A stretch of DNA of 64,000 nucleotides from Talpa occidentalis (GCF_014898055.3 NW_023604295.1:135872676-135936675); one strand, 5' to 3'; shown: positions 50,790 to 62,764, counted from the stretch's first letter. Translations and numbers: made by a program. The notes: generated by a model not told the origin, from the sequence alone.

Positions 50790-51560
50790 TCTATTCAGTT
50801 ATTCACTCAACTGCTCAGACCCATATCTAGGTCCCTTGATTTTTCTTCTCATCCCATGACCTTTCACTAGGTACCATCAACTTTATTGCCAAAATATGTC
50901 CCATACCTGAATAATTCTAAACATTTCTGCCACTAAAATCTTAGTCCAAGACACAATAATTACTTAGCTACCAATAACTGACTAACTGATATGCTTTTCT
51001 CCATTCTTTTCCCTATATACTTGATCTTTTATACTTCATTGTTAACTTTGTTTTCTTCCTCAATGTATAAAATGTCTTAAGCCCCCTACTTTCCATTTCA
51101 CATGATAAAATACCATCCTTCCTTTGGCATGCAAGGTCCTACAGGAGCTCCTTCCTGCCAAATTCTCAAATGTCATTGACACTCTTCTATCCTTTTTGTC
51201 ATTAAACAGTTCTCACAACTGAGTCCTGTCTCAGCAAGACGGTATTTCCTGTTCCTTTTGTTTGAAATCTTCTTCCCTCAAATTTTTACAAAGATACTTA
51301 CCTTTCATCTTAAAGTCTACACTCAACTACCATCTGTTCAAAGAGGACGTTTTTCCTATCGGTGAGGTTCACAGACATTCTCCACCACATCATCCTGCTG
51401 TTTCTTCATTATAGCACTTACAAGTCCTTGAAAGAATTTCCCCAGTGGATGTAGACAGTTTGAGGCAATGAATCCATTTTTCTGATTCATTGACAAAACC
51501 ACATCAGTAGCACCAGGCTGATAGCAGATACTGAATAAACATTTACTGATGGATTAAAAG
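50790..51560 (+). mobile_element. L2 (LINE2) 3' relic
   Basis: Ordered L2 3' landmarks: a ggtaccatcaactttattgc segment, a ggcatgcaaggtcctacag block, gtttgaaatcttcttccctc, a tctgttcaaagagga..ttttcc segment, cattatagcacttacaagt, and an end near gaataaacatttactgatgg. Diverged, with no open ORF. Confidence 0.65.
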
Positions 51561-52275
51561 AAACAATGCTAGAATGGTGTTAAAATTGTGACAGAGAAGC
51601 AGTACTCAGTTTTCCTTGGATTATGGAAGGGTAGTGTGCCTTCTGGAGATAACAGCTGGATGCTATGATCTTGATTGCCTATAAAACATTCATGGGTCAT
51701 CAGGGAAAAAGAAATAACTATAGATACTTCTTTTCCTCTAGAGTTTCACCTGGGGAAATAAACAAAGGTCAAGGAATTGTGATTGATTCACCATTGACTA
51801 GCCCTTCTGAAGTAGTAATTAATTAAGGAACTAAAACTTAAGTACAGATAATCTATTGCCTGAACTAGAAAGCATCAGCAGGGCTTGCTGGCATTGGCGA
51901 GGAGCCCCATAGCTGTAAACTACAAAGGGCTTTTAAAGAGATGTTAAATTCAGCAGAGGAATGAGCTCTTTGATTAAATAGTACCAACTGAGGACAGGAT
52001 GACTGTGTTGGTCATAACAGCTACCAGGTGAGTCAGACCTTATGTCAAGGAGGTAATTAAATTAGATTAAAAGAGTATTAATCTTGACATCATAAGGCTC
52101 AGAGCCTCCAGTTGTCAGTTTTTAAGGGAGCAAAGCCCTTCACTTATTTTCACCTCTGTTTCCTCTCCTGTACATCAGAGATAGTACAGTAATATCTGGT
52201 TCCTAGTTTATCATGACCACATGTAATAATAGGGTGGTTTTTCTGTTGATAAAACACTATACACATTTTAGGAAT
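51561..52275. other. Unique DNA
   Basis: No gene or named repeat recognised. Confidence 0.5.
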
Positions 52276-52293
52276 CAACCTTAAATATTCTTT

Positions 52294-52589
52294 TTAAAAT
52301 AAATAAATATATATATATATATTTATTTATTTATTTATTTATTTATACAAGCACTGGGTACAGTCAGAAGTTCAGGAGGGGGAGAGAATTCACCAGAGCC
52401 AGAGCGGGGAACAGAACAGGAGACAGACGAATTACACTGCTGAGGGGAGCAGCGGGCAGCAGGAGAGGTCTGCATACCATGTGGGACCCTCACCGGTGGC
52501 CGGGCAGCAGCCAGGGATCGAACCGGCGCTGCAGATGCTGCAGGCAGCTTCGCAACCCAGCGCTCAACCGCTGTGCCACCAGGGAGGCC
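52294..52589 (-). mobile_element. tRNA-derived SINE, young copy with expanded tail
   Basis: Full-length minus-strand copy with its head at ccagggaggcc and intact-looking B-box complement (gatcgaacc). The tail has grown into AAAT and TA microsatellite runs (52299-52346). A perfect 18-bp duplication, caaccttaaatattcttt, lies at 52276-52293 and 52590-52607. Confidence 0.95.
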
Positions 52590-52607
52590 CAACCTTAAAT
52601 ATTCTTT

Positions 52608-52875
52608 AATCTTTTTCCTTAATTAAGATCTTTGTTGGCAACTAATTGTGTATTAGATTTTAACAATTATTTAACTTCCTTAAGTGTGTTCATAGTTCAT
52701 TTGATAATCTCCATCACAATGTATCATTTAGAAACACAAGTATCATTGACTATTGCAACCAAATAGGTAAGACTTCCACCAAACTGTGATTACATTAACC
52801 TCTAATTGCATAAAACCTTATTTTCAGGGAAGCAGAACATTTGGCTGATTACTTTGAGCCCTTGGGTCGTAATGT
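52608..52875. other. AT-rich spacer between two SINEs
   Basis: Nothing recognised. Confidence 0.5.
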
Positions 52876-52890
52876 CACAATTGGATTTCT

Positions 52891-53000
52891 TTTTTTTTTT
52901 GTGGGACCCTCGCCAGTGGCCGGGGAATGAACCGGCGCTGCAGAGGCTGCAGGGAAGCCTCGCAGCCCAGCGCTCAACCGCTGCGCCACCAGGGGAGGCC
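52891..53000 (-). mobile_element. Head-only SINE with its own A-tail
   Basis: On the minus strand the full tRNA-like head is present (gggcctcccctggtggcgca onward), with A box and a slightly damaged B box. It runs about 10 bases past the body junction to gggtcccac and passes directly into a poly(A) run. The other 150 or so bases of SINE body are absent. Flanking copies cacaattggatttct (52876-52890) and cacaagtggatttct (53001-53015) match at 14 of 15 positions, so the short form was itself retroposed and not cut down later. Confidence 0.88.
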
Positions 53001-53015
53001 CACAAGTGGATTTCT

Positions 53016-54196
53016 ATTTTACACATTTTCCTTTATGTGTTGTGGGGAGCAGGGGTGGGCTAGGTTTTAAATTGTGGGTATTGTCATTTTCATACATTTA
53101 AGAGCTCAGAAGCTTTTTGTTTTTAAAAATTTGTTACAGAGAATCATATGACTAACATGTTATCTACATTCATAAAAATAGGAATACATTCAGCATCTTC
53201 CAAATTTGGGCATGTTGTCCTGAAAAACACAGACGCTATCTAACTCATTTGTGAAGTGTACAGTGGACACAGACCACATGCGATTAAGCAAATGACATTT
53301 TCAGATTGAAGACTGCAGTTACAATTGTGGCAAGTATGTCAAAGAAAGAAGTTGTGGCTTATGGTCAAGCATACAAAGGAGACGATTTCTCAACTAGGAG
53401 GGTGTGGAAGTTTTACTTTCCATAACTACTGATTTTTCAGTTTTGAGAACTTATCTATTTAATGGTTATTACATAATATTGCACTATTTTAAAAACATTT
53501 TGCTCATATTGTAGAATAATGATCACTTTAGAGGCAACCCTGCATATTTTCTGACTTATTTTTATTCTCACTGTAAGAATTTCAGTTTTTGCATTTTAAG
53601 AGTATTATGTTACAATATTGTTATTTAAAAAAAAATTTCTACCATGTTACCACCTTTATCATTAGAAAATCTTGTATTTTTTTTCTCTTTTGTTTATATT
53701 TTCTCTTTTTATTTTTGGCTTTTAAGTAAGCATTTCAAATAATGTGAGAACTGCCTATCCATCTGCACTCCAACTTTTCCCTTTTACATGAATGAGATAG
53801 AAAATACTTTCTTGGTTGAAATTCTTTATATTTCATTTTGTTTTACACAGACCTTTGCAAACTATCTTTACCATACATATGAAATAAAATTGTTACATTT
53901 TCCTGAAGTTTCCACAGTAATCAAAATAATTATTGTATCTTCCTTTTGCTCTAATACACTGCCAAAAGTAAGAGAGAGAGGCAGATGGGCAGTGACTGTG
54001 CAAGGTAAATGGGTAGTCGTACAGAACAACATGGACATCATAGAACTGAGCAAGTTAATTATCCTTGAAATATTTTTTATCCTGGTGATTAATGTGTACT
54101 TTAAAAATACTTTACAGAGTCTTAATTATACATTAAGAATAAATACATATTTATTAAAAATATGTATTTATTACATATTTAATAATGTAATGCATT
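53016..54196. other. AT-rich unique DNA
   Basis: A 136-codon plus-strand frame (53788-54198) is rich in Ile, Leu, Asn and Tyr with no family features; it is likely chance. The DNA just before the L1 unit is palindrome-like around attacat/atgtaat. Confidence 0.45.
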
Positions 54197-54229
54197 AAAA
54201 ATACATTACATATTCTTCTGAGCTATTTT

Positions 54230-55440
54230 TTCTTATTTCTTATAGCTGATTTTTTTTCTTTTTCAAGATCTTTTTCTAGGTGTATGGTTAGATTATTTAT
54301 CTGAATTCTTTTTTTCTTCATTTGTATTTCTGTATACTTTCCTCTTAGTACTGCTTTTGCTGTGCCTCAGTTCTGATTACTCATGCTTTCATTTCTGTCT
54401 GTAGGTGTTTTTATTTTTTTCTTTGATTTCCTCATTAACCCAGTAGTCCTTTGTATGTCGTTTGGTCTCCCCCATATTAGAGACTTTTTCCTGCTTTCTT
54501 TATGTGATTGATTTTTAGTTTGATGACATTGTGATCAGAAAAGACAATATGATTTCAACATTCATGGATTTAATGCCTCTTGATTTGTGGCCCAACATGG
54601 TATTTGTCCTGGAGAATATTTCATGTGCACTTGAAAAATATGTGTACTTAGATTTTGGAGGATTCAGTGCCTAATACATGTTTATTACATTCATGTGCTC
54701 TGTTTCCTTATTTAATTTTTTATCTGGTTGATCAGTCCACTGAGAAAATGGGATGTTCAAGTCCTCTACTACCTTTGTGTTGCCACCAATATCCATTTTC
54801 AGATTTGTTAATAGCTGCCTTATGTATTTCAATGCCCCTTCATTTTGGCTTATATATGTTGATGAGTGTTATTCCTTCCTGATGTAATGATCCCTTTGTC
54901 ACTATTATAATGGCAGTCCCTGTCTTTGGTTATCCTTTTTAGCTGCGTCTATTTTGTCTGATACAAGTATGACTGTCAGTGCCTTCTTTGGATTCCATTT
55001 TGTAGGATCATGTTACAAACCTTTGCTTTGAGCCTTGTCTTTAGAGCTCAGGTGGGTCTCCTGAGATAGCAGAAAGTTGAGTCTTGTTTTCTCATCCAAC
55101 CTGACCTTCTGTGCCTTTTCATTGGTGATGTTGGTACATTTACATTTAGGATAAATATTGATGTGTGAGGATTTGCTACTGCCAATTGTCTTTTGTTTTC
55201 TATTTCAATCTATTTCCTTATTCAGGGGTGTGTGTGTGTGTGTGTGTGTGTCTGTGTGTTTGTCTTCTCTTTGATTTAGTTACAAGAGATCCTCTCAAAA
55301 TTTTTATTAGGAGAGGTCTAGGGTTTCCAAACACCTTGCTGGAGAGGTTTACTATTTGCAAATGTTTTTGCCTGAAAATGCCTTGTTATCTCCCTCATAT
55401 ATAGTAGTCTTCCAGGATATAATATTCTTGGTTAACTTTT
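54230..55440 (-). pseudogene. L1 ORF2 N-terminal region, decayed
   Basis: Minus-strand sequence corresponding to the endonuclease region and start of the reverse transcriptase region of L1 ORF2, recognised from the antisense block order. There are many stops and shifts, and a (TG)n microsatellite (55228-55259) interrupts it. The 3' part of ORF2 is absent. Confidence 0.65.
55228..55259. repeat. (GT)n microsatellite inside the L1
   Basis: About sixteen GT units with one TC interruption, expanded within the L1-derived sequence. Confidence 0.9.
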
Positions 55441-55996
55441 TTATTACATATTTTGAATACATCATTCTATTCTCTTCTTGCCTGTAGAATTTCCTCAAAG
55501 AAGTCTGATGTAAGCCTAATGGGAGTACTTTTATAGGTTACCTACTTTTTTGAGCTAGTCACTTTTAAAACTCTTTTTTTTTTTTTTTTGGCTTGAACTG
55601 TTAATATTTTCATGACTATATGTCTTGGGGGTAGGACTTATTACATTTACATAATCAGATGTTCTTTGAACTTCATGAACTTTATACTCAATTCCTTTCA
55701 AAGGCTTGGGAAGTATTCTATTATTTCTTTGAAAAAGTTCTCCTTTCCCCCTATTCTATCTTCTGGAATTCTCATTCTTATGTTGCCTTTACTAATGGAG
55801 TCAGGTATTTATTTTTCTGCATTTATTTCTTTGTATTTACCTTTCTTCTTCTCCAAATTTCGTGTATTATTATCTTTGAAGTTACTGATTGGATCCTTCA
55901 TTTGGTCTGTTCTGTTTTCTCTGGCATCTTTTTATATGTTGCAGTGCTTATAATTTCTTCTTTAATGCTTCAATTTCGATTTTCTGTGCTTCTATA

Positions 55997-56260
55997 TTAT
56001 TTCTCATGACATTTGTTTTTCTGAAATTTTTTGTACCTCTGTGATTCATTTTTCTGAATTCTCTTGTATAACTTTGATTTGTTTTTCTGTGTTTTCTTCC
56101 ATTTTAAATTTATCAAGGAAATTTTGGACTCTGTATCTGATAGATAATATCTCCCTTGTCTTTGTGGTTGGATTCTAGAAAGTTGTTCTCTTATTGTTGT
56201 GATGTTATTCCCTTGAGATTTCAGTGTGCCATGTGTTGTATTTTTTTTTTCTTTGCCCAT
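55997..56260 (-). pseudogene. L1 ORF1p N-terminal fragment
   Basis: The minus-strand frame begins MGKEKK, as L1 ORF1 proteins begin with MGK, and continues with a Lys/Gln/Asn-rich sequence typical of the N-terminal and coiled-coil part. The frame stops after 87 codons. Further ORF1-like sequence continues towards 55600 in broken frames. Intact ORF1p is an RNA-binding trimer of over 300 residues, so this copy is dead. Confidence 0.65.
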
Positions 56261-56512
56261 TTTGCTGCTTTAAATATCCCAATTTTTATAAAAGTAACTG
56301 TAGGAATCACATAGAGATTTGTACTACTTTTCCTTTTCCATTAGGTAGCAGTAGTGGACAACTCTGCTTTCCTTGGTGCTAGGATGATGTGGCAACATAC
56401 ACCAGAAGAAATGTGATCCCATACCTCTGATCCATATTCAGTAAACCAATGTTATCTCAATAGAAATTTTAAAAAGTAAAGTAAGTAAATAAAAATGCAT
56501 TGTATATTCTTC

Positions 56513-58184
56513 ATTCCTAGGATACTTGAAATGTAGTATACTGGATAAAGCCATTTAGTCCACTTACACAGATCATTGATTTTGGCTTATTTTGCTGTCT
56601 GGACTGTTTTTGCGAGAGCCATGTTTGGTAGAGGAAAAATATTCCTTTGAGTGAAAACGAACCTTTGTAAGTGACATGCACCAGGTTGTGTGTTTTTTTC
56701 CCTAATAGCACCACCATTTTGGGAATTGACCTAGATGCCCAAGAAAGTCTTCATTATTGAGAATTTATATTTCTCTGGTGGCTTTCATTTGCTAAATTAG
56801 CCTCTGCTGCATATTAAACATTGATAGCTAATGCCACTTTATTGCTGCTGGTCCTATTCAGCATCTCTTTTCAAAGAACACAATCTACATAATTAGAAAA
56901 TAGCATGACTTCTGCTTCTAGCCCATCAGGAGGGTAAAGATGTTGTGCTCTTGCTTTCATTTCATATGCCAACCTTCATAACACTGATGTGATAATAACA
57001 TTATTTCAATTTAATAATGGTAATAGGTGTACTGAATTGTCTTGCTGAAAGTACAAATGAAACAAAGGGAAGATATGAATTTATAAAGACAAGCAAAACA
57101 TCACATTTAATGTAGATGTCAAGTAAAATTTTGGTTAAATGTGGTACTGCAGGAAATCACTATATCTGTACCAAGAATAACTGCAAGAAAATGAATCAAA
57201 TAGTATGCTTCTTGTAAATTAGTCCACAGGTCGCCCAAAGTATTGTGTTGCTCAAATTATTTTTATATATATATATATATATTAAATTTTATGTTTCATT
57301 TAACTAAAGATCATAAAGAGATTTTAAGGTATATTATTAAAATGTCTTTACTTGATATCTCAGTTATTCTAGGACAATTTCAAGTTTTATATATGTTAAT
57401 ATTGAGGGATTACTGGGAAAGTTGCACACAAATTTAAGTAAAAGATCATCATTTAGTTTACCATGTACTGTGCTATGTATAGTAATTCGTAACTAGTAAA
57501 TCAATTTGAGCCAGCCTTGTCTAAGTATTAAAATGCTTGGAAATATCTCAGTTATTAAAAAGGAAACAAAAATAAATAGACTGCTACAGTTGTTTACACT
57601 AAACATGATGGGCCAGATCTATGCATAAAGCTAGTATTTTAAAGTCAGTTCTATGTAGTCAGAGTAATTAAGAAAGTCCATGTTAATATATGGTCACTTT
57701 GTTGTCTTTGAGGGAAAAGTGATTCTTGTATCATTTTATGGAAAGTTGGCCTAAACATTTACAACTTGATGTGTACTTTAGATTGCACCTTTAGAATATT
57801 TTGATAGAAAAAAAAATACAATAATATAAATTCAAGTTCTATTTCATTACACATGCATTGAAAAAATAACTTCTGCAAACTGATCACAAAAATTACAACA
57901 TGTTGTTTCAACAGTAGTCTTACCAGTTTGAAAATTCTCCTCCAAATGTATACAATCACATGTGTGTGAGCACAAATATATAACTATAGATGTATATTTA
58001 AATCTGCATCTATATTTATGTATTTATCTACATCCAAATTCCTATCTGTATCACTTTCAATATCTAATTATATACCTACCAAAAATGAGATACTGCTACT
58101 AATAAGGCTTATACTCTGACATTTTTTCTGAAATATACATGTATTTTTTTCATTCCTAGTTCCACAAAATGTTTTTGTCTGTAT
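56513..58184. other. AT-rich unique DNA
   Basis: No gene recognised. Contains a TA microsatellite at 57263-57282. Confidence 0.5.
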
Positions 58185-58199
58185 ATAAAATATATTATG

Positions 58200-58468
58200 G
58201 GGGCCTCCCTGGTGGCGCAAAGAGTTAAGATGCAACCTATGAAGCTATCCAAAGCCACTGCAGCACGAGTTTGATCCCTGGCCTACCAGGGAGCTACCCA
58301 CATTGTGCAGCAAACCTCTCCTGACTAACCCTCTGCTCCCCTCAGCAGTGTATTTCAGTCAGTCTGCCTGCTCTGTTCCCCACTCTGTCTCTTGTGTATC
58401 CTCTCACCCCCCACACCTCTGGCCTGTACCCCAGTTCTTGTATGCATAAATAAATAAATCCTTAAAAA
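58200..58468 (+). mobile_element. tRNA-derived SINE, older copy
   Basis: Head gggcctccctggtggcgcaa, decayed A box, B-box relic gtttgatccc, and an older body type (gggagctacccacattgtgc) with an (AAAT)n tail. Perfect 15-bp duplication ataaaatatattatg (58185-58199 and 58469-58483). Confidence 0.93.
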
Positions 58469-58570
58469 ATAAAATATATTATGAATAGAGGAATCTAAAT
58501 CTTTTTTCTACTAGTTACACAGTATTCAATGATGTGGTATTTCATACTTATTTATCCAGGCCTGAATTAA

Positions 58571-58788
58571 AGTGCGGGAGGGTGAAAGGATTCACCAGGG
58601 ACAGAGTGGGGAACAGAACAGGCAGACTGACTGAAATACACTGCTGAGGGGAGCAGCGGGTGAGACAGGCGAGGTCTGCTGCACCATGTGGGTTTCTCCC
58701 TGACAAGCCAGAGATCGAACTTGTGCTGCAGAGGCTGTGGATTGCTTCACAGTGCTGTGCTTAACCCATTGCGCCACCAGGGAGGCCC
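58571..58788 (-). mobile_element. tRNA-derived SINE, older copy
   Basis: Minus-strand copy with its head at accagggaggcccc. The 3' end of the SINE is eroded at the left (cttatttatcc near 58546 may be the tail remnant). No clean duplication. It is inverted relative to the SINE about 100 bp upstream. Confidence 0.85.
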
Positions 58789-60002
58789 CAGATAGTTTTT
58801 AAAATAAGAAACAAATTTGAACTTAGTGAAGAAATATGAAGCTACTATGCCTGTGTCTCTATGATGTAGACTCATATCATCAAACTGCACATTTCTGAAG
58901 AAATCCACTTAGAAATTAATTATAACCTCTTGCTTGCTATGCCAAGAGTTGCTGACTTTTCCTTGATTCCTTTCCTCATCTTTAGAAATGTCCCATTTTC
59001 TCAGTATCATTCCTTTATATAACACATCAGACATTATATTTTTCATGTGAGAAATAAAGGAAAAGTATAAAAGGCAATTTAACCAAAAGCAGATAGTTTA
59101 GAGCTCAATTATGAATGGTGCAAAAACATTCACAACAGGATTCCTTAAATGATTTTGTTTTTATACTTGTGAGTAGCTCTGCATCTCTGCTCTCCTCTCT
59201 CTCCTGCATATCATTCACTCTTTGGCAGAGATAAAGAAATAAAAAGAAAATTAAGAACAAAGTTTTGGTTGCTACTTGTACATAAACAGTGAATATAATT
59301 TAATTTTTCAGAAAATGCTGTAAAAGTTAGAGAATGATGATTTAATTGCAGTTTAGTCAGGTCTGCATAAAATACACAAATCCACACACAAACACAGATG
59401 GCATACTACAGACTCACAAAGTGATTTAGAATGTCCCTTTACTTTTAAATGTGATAACTCTGAAAATATATTGTAAAAAATGTTTGTGATACTGTGATAG
59501 AGACTGTGTCCTTGACTTCTTGCTGGGTCCTCTACTTCCTGTATCTTTCCAGAAAAGACCCCAGCTCCATCCTGATATTTTTGGGCTTATTGCTTTCTCC
59601 TTCATTTGTATTTCTTTGCTACTGAGCCCCAAACTTCACATGGCACATAGTTATATATTATGTTGCATCATAAATTTTATTTGTAAGCTTTTCATATATT
59701 TGACTCGCATGCTTTTGGGTTGATGTCTTCTGGGTCAAGATCCATGTTATTATCAGAACACTCAACTAGTCAGGGTGTTAATTGAGCTCATTGTTACCAG
59801 GTAATAACTGAATGTGCTTGAGGTTTTCACTAATGTAGTGTCTTCCAGGCATGCTCTCTCTTTGTTTTACCTATTGAGGAGAAGATATTGAATTGACCCA
59901 TGGATTTGTTCCAACTGAGCAGATGCCCAGTCTTTTATTATTCACTAAATGTCTAGATGGCTTTTCAAAATGAAAGGAAGTTCCATGTGATGAAATAAAC
60001 AG
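58789..60002. other. AT-rich unique DNA
   Basis: No gene or named repeat recognised. Confidence 0.45.
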
Positions 60003-60190
60003 GTTTTAAAATCAGGAAGACCTGGGTTTGTGTCTTTCCCGCATAGAAGCTGAATGACCTTGAGAATGCCATTTGTGTCTCAGTTTCCATATCTGTCACA
60101 TATGAATGAAAATTCTACCTCATTTAAATATTCTCAGGATTTGAAATCTACATTTTAAAATTCCTAGAAAAATGCCTCAGTAGATAAGCA
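60003..60190 (+). mobile_element. MIR relic
   Basis: Ordered MIR motifs: agacctgggtttgtgtc, then agctgaatgaccttgagaa, tgtgtctcagtttccatatc, and a taaatattctcaggattt block. Clear although diverged. Confidence 0.75.
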
Positions 60191-61838
60191 AATAAATGAA
60201 TGATAATAACTTTTTAAAAAGATAGTAACTTTTTAAAAATCAGTTTAAAGAAAAATATAAGTTAATAGAGAAAATAAAATCTTTGCACACAATTGCTTTA
60301 ATATATAGAGCATGTGACTTAGAAAATTGATACTCTAGAGGAACCTGTAAAAACATGTTTATGTAGGTATACAAAATCCTTAATTTAGTGAGAGAATGTA
60401 CATTAATCAAATGATCAAATGATCAAAAAATGTAAACTCCCATCTGGATTAAGAGTGTTGCTGAAATGCTTGGAGTGGGACATGGGGTGGTGTGACAGAA
60501 AGTGGTACTGATGCTGGTAGAACAGGCAGGAGCTGCCACAGAGCCCTGGCAGGTGGTGGTGGCTGTGAATTAGTTGAGATGCTGGTAGGTGGAGGAAAGT
60601 GGGCAGATTCAAATGATATTTTCAAAGCAAAGTTATCATGATAGTGAGAGAGTAGATAAGAAAAAGGGAATAAAGGAAGAGTACTCTAGATAAATTAAAA
60701 CAAACAAAAAAATAAAAAACCCTCTCCTCCACAATCTAGTAATGGAAGAGCAGGTTCTGGGGAAGGAAGCTTATTTGGTTCATAATAGAGTGGATTTAAG
60801 GTAACTTTCAGTATCCTAAAGAACCAAGCCGACAGTTGAAGCACAGACTCTGTGCCCAGGAGAAACCTTTGCAAAGGCTTTTGAACCTGTATTTGCAGAG
60901 GAGATCACTAGGAAGAGAGAAAAGAGTGAAATAGACAAGGGGCAAGCACTTGTGCTTCAATAACTGAGTAGAAGAGGAGGTAGCTGCCTCTAGAATAAAG
61001 AGGAAAGGAAAACACAGAGAAGATAATGTCAGAGAAACCGAGTGAAAATAATATTACAGGAGCCAGGAAACAGCTATCATTCTATTTTGGTAAGTAATTA
61101 AGTATGGAAAAAATGTAGAAACTATATTATTATAGTTACTGTAATTGAGGTCAGTGTGATTTCAGCAAGAAACTCACCAGGGAGTGTTGAAGCTGGATGA
61201 ACCAGCACTAGCTGGGGGTAAGCATGGAATAAAAGATGAGGCAGAGAAGACAGCTGTGAGTGACAACAGAGCTTTAAAATTTTTCCATGAGTTGAGGGAG
61301 AAAATTGATCTCATTTGTTGACTCCTTCACATGACCATCCATCTCTTTTCCATCTGTGTTCTCTCCTTTAGTGTTTAATGCTTAAAACTAAACTATTTCC
61401 CAGGAGATTGCTACTTCTGGAATATTCTCCATCTCATTGCAGTTTAGAAAGGCGAAATTTTCAGTGTTGTCCACTTGAGAGAAACAGTCAGGCTGTGATA
61501 AAATCAGGATGATGTGTATTCAATTACTAGGAATCATGTTCTGCGCGCAGGACAAGCAGACAGTCCTGATTTGTGTCCTGTCAGGGTCAGGGAATGGGAG
61601 TTTTATAAGAACTGGTCTGAGTTTGGTTCACTTGTTGAGAAACTTTTTTGAATTGGTTCTTAAGTTCATTTGGTTATGCTTAGTTGATGGGTAGAAAGTC
61701 TCCAGAGCTGGAATAATCAGTCACTTATAGTCACTGAATTGCTGAGTCAGTCTAATTTTTCACCTGCAAGTGTCAAAAAGGCAGTTTAGAGACAAGATGG
61801 ACTCTGATGGGCAAGTCCATAGAACCATCTTTGAGGAT
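60191..61838. other. Unique DNA
   Basis: No gene or named repeat recognised; purine-rich around 60.6-61.1 kb. Confidence 0.45.
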
Positions 61839-61924
61839 AAAGACATCCCCTTTAGACTGATCACAAAAATCTACAAAGAGCTGATGAGACTCAACAAAAC
61901 AAGGTAAATAAATCCAGTCAAAAC

Positions 61925-62290
61925 ATGGGCAGAAGAGCAAAAAAGAAACTTCTCCAAAGAGGAAATACAAATGGCCAATGGGCATATGAAAATATTTTCA
62001 ACATCACTTGTAATCAGGGAAATGCAAATCAAAACTACAATGAGATACCATCTTACACCAGTGAGAATGTCTCATATTTAAAAAAAAAAAAAAAAACTAG
62101 CAACAACAAATGTTGGAAAGGATGTGGAGAAAAAGGAACTCCCCTACACTGCTGATGGGAGTGCAAACTGGTCCACCCACTATGGAAAGCTGTGTGGAGA
62201 TTCCTCAACCTGCTAAAGATGGAGCTTCCATATGATCCAGCAATTCCACTCCTAGGTATTTACCCAAAGGACACAGACACATAGGGCACC
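61925..62290 (+). pseudogene. L1 ORF2p C-terminal fragment, frameshifted
   Basis: Encodes in pieces the region before and including the Cys-rich block ([14 protein letters not shown]). The segment that should read as the conserved MRYHLTP block is in another frame, and an A run around 62080-62097 shifts it again. No active protein is possible. Confidence 0.8.
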
Positions 62291-62764
62291 TGCACCCCTA
62301 TGTTTATAGCAGCACTGTTTACAATAGCTAAGCTATGGAAACTGCCCAAAAACAGATGACTGGATCAAGATGTGGTACATATACACCATGGAATATTACT
62401 CATCAATCAAAAAAGATAAACTTATGCAATTTGCTGCAACATGGATGGAGCTGGAAGGGATCATGCTCAGCAAAATAAGACAGAAAGAAAAAGAAAAACA
62501 CCAGATAGTCTCACTCATAGCAGGAATTTAGAAAACCTAAATAAGGGACCAGGAAAAAGACTAATTAATACAAAGTAAAAATCAAAATCAACAAGCAACT
62601 ATAAACCAGAGACACACTGGGGGGGGGGTGGAGAAAGAGTGGGATCAGGGCAAGGGGGGTGGGAATTGTATGGGGACTATTGCCAAGATGAAAATGCATA
62701 CATTTTGTAAAAATGAAAAATGGAGTAAAGAATATATAAAATGAAAAAATGAAAAAAAAAAATA

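Larger units (their letters stand above)
54219..56490 (-). mobile_element. L1 5'-half sequence (ORF1 plus ORF2 start), antisense
   Basis: The minus strand carries L1 from upstream of ORF1 (right) through ORF1 into the first part of ORF2 (left). On the plus strand this appears as the familiar antisense blocks: gtactgcttttgctgtgcc, then catttacatttaggataaat, then tatgtcttgggggtag and tcattcttatgttgcc. The ORF2 3' half and the L1 3' UTR are missing, which is the opposite of ordinary 5' truncation. A 22-bp repeat with 20 matches flanks the unit (54197-54218 and 56491-56512), and an A-rich stretch precedes the right copy (about 56464-56490). Confidence 0.8.

Noticed and set aside
53788..54198. 136-codon plus-strand frame
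   Set aside because: Ile/Leu/Asn/Tyr-rich translation of AT-rich DNA with no domain, no upstream signal and an overlapping antisense frame.
55612..56009. Overlapping 113- and 116-codon hydrophobic frames resembling membrane proteins
   Set aside because: They are antisense to L1 ORF1; the Phe/Leu-rich content comes from the A-rich L1 coding strand.
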